Shown one piece after another: positions 59,260 to 64,000 of a stretch of DNA of 64,000 bases. Source of the stretch: JAFMKE01 sp964655225 (lineage in GTDB: Bacteria > Bacteroidota > Bacteroidia > Chitinophagales > UBA8649). The notes beneath the pieces are model-generated. The model was given only the letters and a program-made list of their open reading frames with translations. It ran no database searches and was not told the origin of the DNA. Position numbers and translations under genes: made by a program. Where the stretch lies: the NCBI GenBank assembly GCA_964655225.1, contig CAZZMB010000001.1, positions 34,807-98,806 on the forward strand. Direction: 5' to 3'. Positions within the stretch are counted from its first letter, which is position 1, and the number at the start of each line of letters is the position of its first letter.

Positions 59260-61602
59260 ATGAAAAAGAATATATTTCTCCTAATCTTTATAATGACTAA
59301 GATGGCATTTAGTTTGGCTCAAAACGCCACACTAAAGGGAAAGATTGTTGATGACAACAAGGACGAATTGATTGGAGTTAATGTGATTGTTGACGTCAGT
59401 AAATCCTTGGCTACTCAGACGGATTTCGAAGGTAATTACACTTTAATTTTACCTCCGGGAAAGTATCTTGTGACCTATTCTTTTATTGGGAAGGAAGATC
59501 AGATAAAAATGCTTAATCTCAAAGCAGGAGATGTAAAAACAGTTAATGTTTTTATGACTTCAGATGATGTTGAGCTCAAATTGGTCACTGTTTCAGGGGG
59601 GAAATATGAGAAAAATTTCGGTGAAGAAACCGTAAGTATGGAAATCGTTCCCACGAGTATCATTGAGAATAATGTCGCCCAGGCTCAAGAGGCGCTAAAT
59701 AAAGTGCCGGGTTATCAAAACTTAGGTGAAAGTCCAAGTATTCGCGGTGGTAGTAGCTTTGCGGCTGGATCTTCCTCAAGAACACTATTTTTGATAGATG
59801 GGGTTCCTCAGTTGAGTCCAGAGAATGGAGCTATATATTTTGAGACCATGCCCCTAGAAAATTTAAAACAGGTCGAAGTGCTTAAAGGTGCTTCATCATC
59901 ATTATATGGCTCTTCAGCACTCAATGGGATTATCAACTTTAGAACAGCTTGGCCAAAAAAAGGAGAGCCTTATCATCGCTTGACTACCGCTGTCGGTATA
60001 TATCAAAAATTCACCTCAAACTTGATTAAGTCTAAGAATGAAAAGGAATCGAGAAGCCAAGATCCTAATTGGTGGTGGGATGATGAAAATCATTTACCCG
60101 TTTTTATGAATCAAACTTATGAATATCGAGAGTCTTTTGAAAAAATAGATGTCGTTTTTGGTTCTTATTATCGACATGATCAAAGTTTTAGAAAAGATGA
60201 TGAGTACGATCGTTTTAGAGTTAATGGAAAACTTCGCCATATTTCAGAGAAATTTAAAGGCTTAACCATTGGAACAGCCTGGAATTTTGCCTACGAGGAA
60301 GGTGGCCAGTTTTTTATGTGGAGTGGAACAGATAGAGATGCTTTACTTCCATCCGATCCTGTATCAGCATTCAATAAAGATGTTCGAACGGATTATGTAC
60401 TTAGAAGAATTAGTATTACTCCATTCGTAACTTATTTCGATAAGAAAGAAAACAAGCACAGTTTAAATGTAAAGTATTACAATAATCAGAGTACCAACTT
60501 CACCTTAGAAAGTAATCAAACCAATCATGTATATGGGGAGTATACATTTGAGCACCAAATGCTTGATAAAGGGATGAACTTGATAACGGGGGCTCAAGGT
60601 TCATATACTTCAGCAAATGGAAAGAATTTTGGAAACAAGCCCTATGATGCAACGAACGCTGCTGTTTTTGCACAACTAGATAAGAAATTTTTCGGCAAAC
60701 TTAATTTTACCGGGGGTATAAGAGTTGAGTTCAATAAGGTTGACAGTGTAATTCCTCAAAATAAAATGTTGATACTGTCTTTGTTTAAAAAAGAGGGATA
60801 CTTCACTTCACCCGTAAAGCCTTTGCTACGTTTTGGTATGAATTATGAACCTATTGAAGGCACCTATTTGCGTGCGAGTTGGGGGCAAGGTTTCAGGGTA
60901 CCAACGATCAATGAATATTTTATTGATCTCAGAAGAACTTTGCAAGTTGTGGCCAATCCAAACCTTTTACCAGAAAATGGTTGGAGTGCTGAAATAGGTA
61001 TAAAGCAAGGCGTGAAAGTTGGCTCATGGCAAGGCTTTTTTGATTTAGCAGGTTTTGTGACTAAATATGTTGATTTGATAGATTTCACTCTTATTCCCGG
61101 TGCAATTCAAGCGCAAAACCAAGATGATGCTCGAATTTCGGGAATAGAAGTCTCTGCCTTGGGTCAAGGTAAATTATTTGGGTACCCATTTACATTTCTT
61201 ACTGGATATACTTATATGCAGCCAGTTTTGTTAAATCCAGACTCAAGCAGAAGATACTTGTTTCCAGAGACCTATCAGTTCATTAGCTATCGAAATAAGC
61301 ATAGTTTTAAGGCTGATATTGAAGCAACAATTGGCTTTGTTGCATTAGGTTTTTCAAGCAATTATACAAGCTATATGATCAATATTCCGCTAACGAATAA
61401 TGCGATATTGGGAGTTCGAGATTATCGGGAAAGAAATCCAAATGGAGAATGGGTGTTTGATGCTAGACTTCGTTTTATTGTGTCGGAAAAATCCGACGTA
61501 ACCTTCGTGATTAAAAATCTTTTTAATAATGAGTATACGACTCGTCCAGGGATTTTGGAAGCACCCAGAAACTTCACTATCCAATATCAACATCAATTTT
61601 AA
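59260..61602 (+). CDS. TonB-dependent receptor with carboxypeptidase-regulatory-like N-domain (second of a pair)
   Basis: A 780-residue paralogue of the preceding receptor: signal peptide (to about 21), regulatory domain (TDFEGNYTLILPPGKYLVTYSFIGKEDQ), plug (NKVPGYQNLGESPSIRGGSSFAAGSSSRTLFLIDGVP, KGASSSLYGSSALNGIINFRTAW) and barrel ending in NLFNNEYTTRPGILEAPRNFTIQYQHQF. Shared stretches such as the EETVSME segment and INFRT-W show origin by tandem duplication, but the barrels differ enough to suggest different ligands. No promoter box is obvious in the spacer. Confidence 0.92.
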   Translation: MKKNIFLLIFIMTKMAFSLAQNATLKGKIVDDNKDELIGVNVIVDVSKSLATQTDFEGNYTLILPPGKYLVTYSFIGKEDQIKMLNLKAGDVKTVNVFMTSDDVELKLVTVSGGKYEKNFGEETVSMEIVPTSIIENNVAQAQEALNKVPGYQNLGESPSIRGGSSFAAGSSSRTLFLIDGVPQLSPENGAIYFETMPLENLKQVEVLKGASSSLYGSSALNGIINFRTAWPKKGEPYHRLTTAVGIYQKFTSNLIKSKNEKESRSQDPNWWWDDENHLPVFMNQTYEYRESFEKIDVVFGSYYRHDQSFRKDDEYDRFRVNGKLRHISEKFKGLTIGTAWNFAYEEGGQFFMWSGTDRDALLPSDPVSAFNKDVRTDYVLRRISITPFVTYFDKKENKHSLNVKYYNNQSTNFTLESNQTNHVYGEYTFEHQMLDKGMNLITGAQGSYTSANGKNFGNKPYDATNAAVFAQLDKKFFGKLNFTGGIRVEFNKVDSVIPQNKMLILSLFKKEGYFTSPVKPLLRFGMNYEPIEGTYLRASWGQGFRVPTINEYFIDLRRTLQVVANPNLLPENGWSAEIGIKQGVKVGSWQGFFDLAGFVTKYVDLIDFTLIPGAIQAQNQDDARISGIEVSALGQGKLFGYPFTFLTGYTYMQPVLLNPDSSRRYLFPETYQFISYRNKHSFKADIEATIGFVALGFSSNYTSYMINIPLTNNAILGVRDYRERNPNGEWVFDARLRFIVSEKSDVTFVIKNLFNNEYTTRPGILEAPRNFTIQYQHQF

Positions 61603-61787
61603 GGTCGTATTTCATATTTACGGACAGATGGATTATTTGAACTGTCTTAGTTTCTATAATTGTTTTGAGTTGGAATCTAAGGACTATAGAAAATGGCTAT
61701 AGCGCTAATTTGAAACACTTTTTTTTTCTATCGCAGTTTCATTATTAAATAATAGCATAAAAAATAGTAGCCTTGGTCTCATAGCTT

Positions 61788-61795
61788 TAACTTTG
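61788..61795 (+). promoter_or_regulatory. Promoter -7 box for the methyltransferase (TAACTTTG)
   Basis: TAnnTTTG match 19 bp before the TTG start at 61815; supports that start, since the frame is closed just upstream. Confidence 0.45.
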
Positions 61796-61814
61796 TGAAT
61801 CATAATAATTTAAT

Positions 61815-62612
61815 TTGAACTTATCCGCAAAAATACATTCTCTAAAGCACTATCTAAAATATGCTTTGTTTTCCAAGAGTAAATTCAAAATACACTCTCC
61901 ATTTGTTTTTGCTTTTATTACTCAAATTCTTGAAGATAAAGGTTCGGAATATAAGGCGTTGCGAGATCAATTAAATCAATATTATAAGGAAAATAAGATC
62001 CAAGTTAGTACGGAAGGAAATGCTGGAGAAGGCTCGAAAAGCCTTGGTAAAAGAACGATGTCTGCAAGTAGTTTTTCTAATAAAGTTGGTCTACCTTCAA
62101 AATATGGCAAGGTTTTACATGGTTTGATTAGAGAAAATAATATTCACAGCGTTATTGAGCTGGGTACATCTCTAGGCATAAGTACCTCCTATCTATCATC
62201 TCATGCGGCTGTTGATGTTAAGACAATCGAAGCCAATAAGCAAGTGCTGGATGTTACCCGTCAAGCATATCAAGAGATAGGGAATAGTAAATCTATTCAT
62301 TTTATTCACGCTAGGTTTGATACTGTTTTAGATGATTTATGTAAAGCGGGCTTGGCAAATACCTTAATTTTTATTGATGGAGACCACAATAAAGAAGCTG
62401 TAATACGCTATTTCACCAGCTGCCTTCCCTTTGTAGAAGAGTCAACTATTCTAGTTTTTGATGATATTTATTGGAGCGAAGGTATGACCGATTCTTGGCA
62501 TGAAATATTCCATCATGAAAAAGTGAGGTTAAGTATAGATATTTTTAGAATGGGCATCGTTTTTTTTAAACACGCCAACAAAGAAAAACAACATTTTCAA
62601 GTACGGTATTGA
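61815..62612 (+). CDS. Class I SAM-dependent methyltransferase (O-methyltransferase-like)
   Basis: A 265-residue protein with N-terminal helical part (KYALFSKSKFKIHSPFVFAFITQIL) and a Rossmann methyltransferase domain from about 105: SVIELGTSLGISTSYLSSH (motif I), KTIEANKQVLDVTRQAY, FIHARFDTVL, LIFIDGDHNKEAVIRYF and ILVFDDIYWSEGM. The acidic DGDH and FDDIYW motifs resemble class I O-methyltransferases. Start codon TTG; no ATG is available before the upstream in-frame stop. Its stop overlaps the TTG of a frameshifted small ORF (TTGA). Confidence 0.82.
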   Translation: MNLSAKIHSLKHYLKYALFSKSKFKIHSPFVFAFITQILEDKGSEYKALRDQLNQYYKENKIQVSTEGNAGEGSKSLGKRTMSASSFSNKVGLPSKYGKVLHGLIRENNIHSVIELGTSLGISTSYLSSHAAVDVKTIEANKQVLDVTRQAYQEIGNSKSIHFIHARFDTVLDDLCKAGLANTLIFIDGDHNKEAVIRYFTSCLPFVEESTILVFDDIYWSEGMTDSWHEIFHHEKVRLSIDIFRMGIVFFKHANKEKQHFQVRY

Positions 62613-62901
62613 TAAGGGTGTTAAGTGTAATTCTATCTCTAATATCGATTGGATATAGTCAAAAGATATTCTATATAGATAGTTACTTATCCAATTTTTA
62701 TATTGAGGATGAGCCTAGATTTGTTTTCACAAAAATGCTTTTTAATTGTTGAATGATTCGAGTTTATGAGAGTTAAAAACTCTCATACGGGAATTTTTTG
62801 AATCAGAAGGTTTGGAAATCCAGGAGATAGCAAGCATAAATAATCGTCAGTTAACTTTTTCCAATCAAGAAACTGACTTTAAGCTTGAATCCGAGTGTTA
62901 A
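62609..62901 (+). pseudogene. Frameshifted remnant of a small exported protein
   Basis: A TTG overlapping the methyltransferase stop opens a frame with a signal-like start (RVLSVILSLISIGYSQKIFY) that stops at 62752. A second frame, offset by two bases, runs from about 62770 to 62901 and reads LIREFFESEGLEIQEIASIN then NRQLTFSNQETDFKLESEC. Together they look like one small exported protein of about 95 residues broken by a frameshift. A 7-bp hairpin (62768-62784) lies at the break. Both halves being real is inference; the second half could be chance. Confidence 0.35.
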
Positions 62902-62909
62902 ATGGAAAA

Positions 62910-63737
62910 TTAAACAATAAATAAACTCAAATAGATAACTGCTAAAGACATTAAGCCTACAAAAATTGGAGTATAATTTATCTTCTCAAGATCTTTGTTA
63001 CTTGAGATACCTATATATCGTTTGTTGAAGTTGAAAATCATGATAAATACCAGAATAGCAAAAAGTGAGAAGACTCTTATAAAATCAATGGCAAAATAAT
63101 ATTCTATATTATACCCAGGATAAATGATTAAAAGAAAAGCCATAAAGATTGAAACAAACATAAAAGGCAATAAAAATGTGTTTGCAAGAAACTTTACTCT
63201 AGTCCATTTTGTCCGTATAAAACTTCTCGAGTATGCAGCACGCATAAAAGTACCAGAATAAAACCATGCAATGGTAGGTATTGTTGTCCAGACCAAGGTA
63301 CATACAATGAATAGAACCTCTTTCTTGATGTAATACCAAGAGGCAACAACCGCAATTCCGTGGGCAGTAAATGGAGCTGCAATAAAATTACCTATTACGA
63401 AAGCTAAGCAAGTGAGCATAGACCACAATAGGTAGAGTTTGGTCTTTGAATCATACTTAAATGAAAACTTTTTCATTGCTATCCAAAAAATAATTGCACT
63501 AATTAGCATCATTAAACTTGGGAAGCCATAAAGAAGCACTATTCTTAATTTTGACCAATTAGTATAAGCTTCTGCATTATAATCGACATAGGCAAAATAA
63601 AATGTAACATTGGCTAAATCAATTAAATATGCAAATACAAATATAAATAGCAGATGTAAAAGATGAATGGAAAAATATGAAAGCAACAATATAAACGCCA
63701 CATTGGAGCATCTTTTAAGTAAAAGAAATTTATCCAT
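62910..63737 (-). CDS. Uncharacterised multi-pass membrane protein
   Basis: A 275-residue membrane protein with about seven helices and no family that I recognise. Charged loops are short (for example KKFSFKYDSKTK and YSRSFIRTKWTRVK). The C-terminal half has two long helices around a NFNKRYIGISSNKDLEKINYTP loop. ATG at 63737 (MDKFLLLKRCSN) is preferred to a GTG twelve codons earlier. Codon use looks like that of its neighbours. Confidence 0.7.
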   Translation of the reverse strand: MDKFLLLKRCSNVAFILLLSYFSIHLLHLLFIFVFAYLIDLANVTFYFAYVDYNAEAYTNWSKLRIVLLYGFPSLMMLISAIIFWIAMKKFSFKYDSKTKLYLLWSMLTCLAFVIGNFIAAPFTAHGIAVVASWYYIKKEVLFIVCTLVWTTIPTIAWFYSGTFMRAAYSRSFIRTKWTRVKFLANTFLLPFMFVSIFMAFLLIIYPGYNIEYYFAIDFIRVFSLFAILVFIMIFNFNKRYIGISSNKDLEKINYTPIFVGLMSLAVIYLSLFIV

Positions 63738-63957
63738 AATGGTCGAATTTACACAATATAATTTTGGTAACACGACAAAGCGAAATACTTTTTTTCTTAA
63801 ATAGGAAGATTGTTAAGTTAAATTATTGTCATATTATTTCCTGTTGTGTCAAAATTGCAACTTATAAAATGCATCTAGTCGATTCACTTTTTCTAAAAAT
63901 AGATATCTCCCCAGATTTATTTGCATAAATTTTAACAGCAAAACAACTAATTTGAAT
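63738..63957. other. Non-coding spacer
   Basis: AT-rich spacer between the membrane protein gene and a partial gene at the window edge. No ORF of note and no clear promoter box or terminator seen. Confidence 0.3.
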
Positions 63958-64000
63958 TTATTCTAAGCTAAAATCCTTGGATGGTGGCACCCATTCACAT
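63958..64000 (-). CDS. 3' end of a further gene (partial)
   Basis: Reading in from the right edge on the minus strand, one frame gives CEWVPPSKDFSLE and then TAA at 63958-63960. The composition looks like a genuine C-terminus, but with 13 residues no family can be named. Confidence 0.3.
   Translation of the reverse strand, partial: CEWVPPSKDFSLE

Noticed and set aside
61629..61703. 24-codon ORF (MDYLNCLSFYNCFELESKDY...) after the second receptor
   Set aside because: No signal, no promoter box and no family resemblance; expected by chance in a spacer of this size.

Overview
The window comes from a Bacteroidota genome, most likely a marine Flavobacteriales-type organism. I base this on low GC, three secreted proteins with type IX secretion (T9SS) C-terminal sorting domains, a RemB-like gliding protein, TonB-dependent receptors with a carboxypeptidase-regulatory N-domain, DUF4296 and DUF6495 proteins, and many promoters of the Bacteroidota type (TAnnTTTG, sometimes with TTG 19 bp upstream). 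I cannot name a genus. No CRISPR array, prophage or insertion sequence is visible; almost everything is chromosomal housekeeping or envelope genes.

Layout. 1-2.5 kb: the ribosomal cluster rpsP-rimM-trmD-rplS on the minus strand, broken by a terminator after rpsP and with separate promoters for rpsP and rplS. 2.6-3.0 kb: a decayed gene around a 100-N scaffold gap whose two flanks carry the same 55 bp. 3.0-4.7 kb: acyl-CoA synthetase. 5-12 kb: a tightly packed plus-strand run of cell-wall and envelope genes (ddl, PASTA protein, T9SS cargo, DCC oxidoreductase, mltG, thioesterase, BrkB-like membrane protein). 12.1 kb: tRNA-Ser(UGA), followed by a DUF2061 protein, a Tat-exported PhoX-like protein and lpdA. 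16-21 kb: NA37 nucleoid protein, truC, a class V aminotransferase, an aldehyde dehydrogenase and an FKBP isomerase. 21-27 kb: recQ, a TPR protein and gyrA. 27.5-30.7 kb: exbB-exbD-tonB-like-folC. 30.7-33 kb: folE and a PTPS/QueD-family gene, diverging from a futalosine-hydrolase-like gene and a DUF4442 gene.

33-38.8 kb: a minus-strand run of six genes with overlaps or very short gaps: DUF4296 lipoprotein, scoA, scoB, class IV aminotransferase, a small lipoprotein, and a secreted reprolysin-type metalloprotease. The small lipoprotein resembles the N-terminal prodomain of the protease encoded directly after it. This is the most interesting observation in the window: a possible stand-alone prodomain serving as inhibitor or chaperone. 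38.8-45.5 kb: yggS, DUF6495, HMG-CoA lyase, rhodanese lipoprotein, murQ, an uncharacterised conserved gene, prfC, a DUF2795 protein and a cobalamin adenosyltransferase. 45.5-53 kb: remB-like, a sodium:solute symporter, a cysteine desulfurase, glmM, a methyltransferase and a PAP2 phosphatase. 53-64 kb: a cysteine-rich lipoprotein, a PKD-containing T9SS cargo, two tandem TonB-dependent receptors, a methyltransferase followed by a frameshifted remnant, a membrane protein, and the 3' end of a further gene.

Functional links: ExbB/ExbD/TonB would energise receptors such as the tandem pair. scoAB and HMG-CoA lyase suggest ketone-body and leucine catabolism. ddl, mltG, murQ and glmM cover peptidoglycan precursor supply, processing and recycling. 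FolE makes the substrate of the neighbouring PTPS/QueD-family enzyme.
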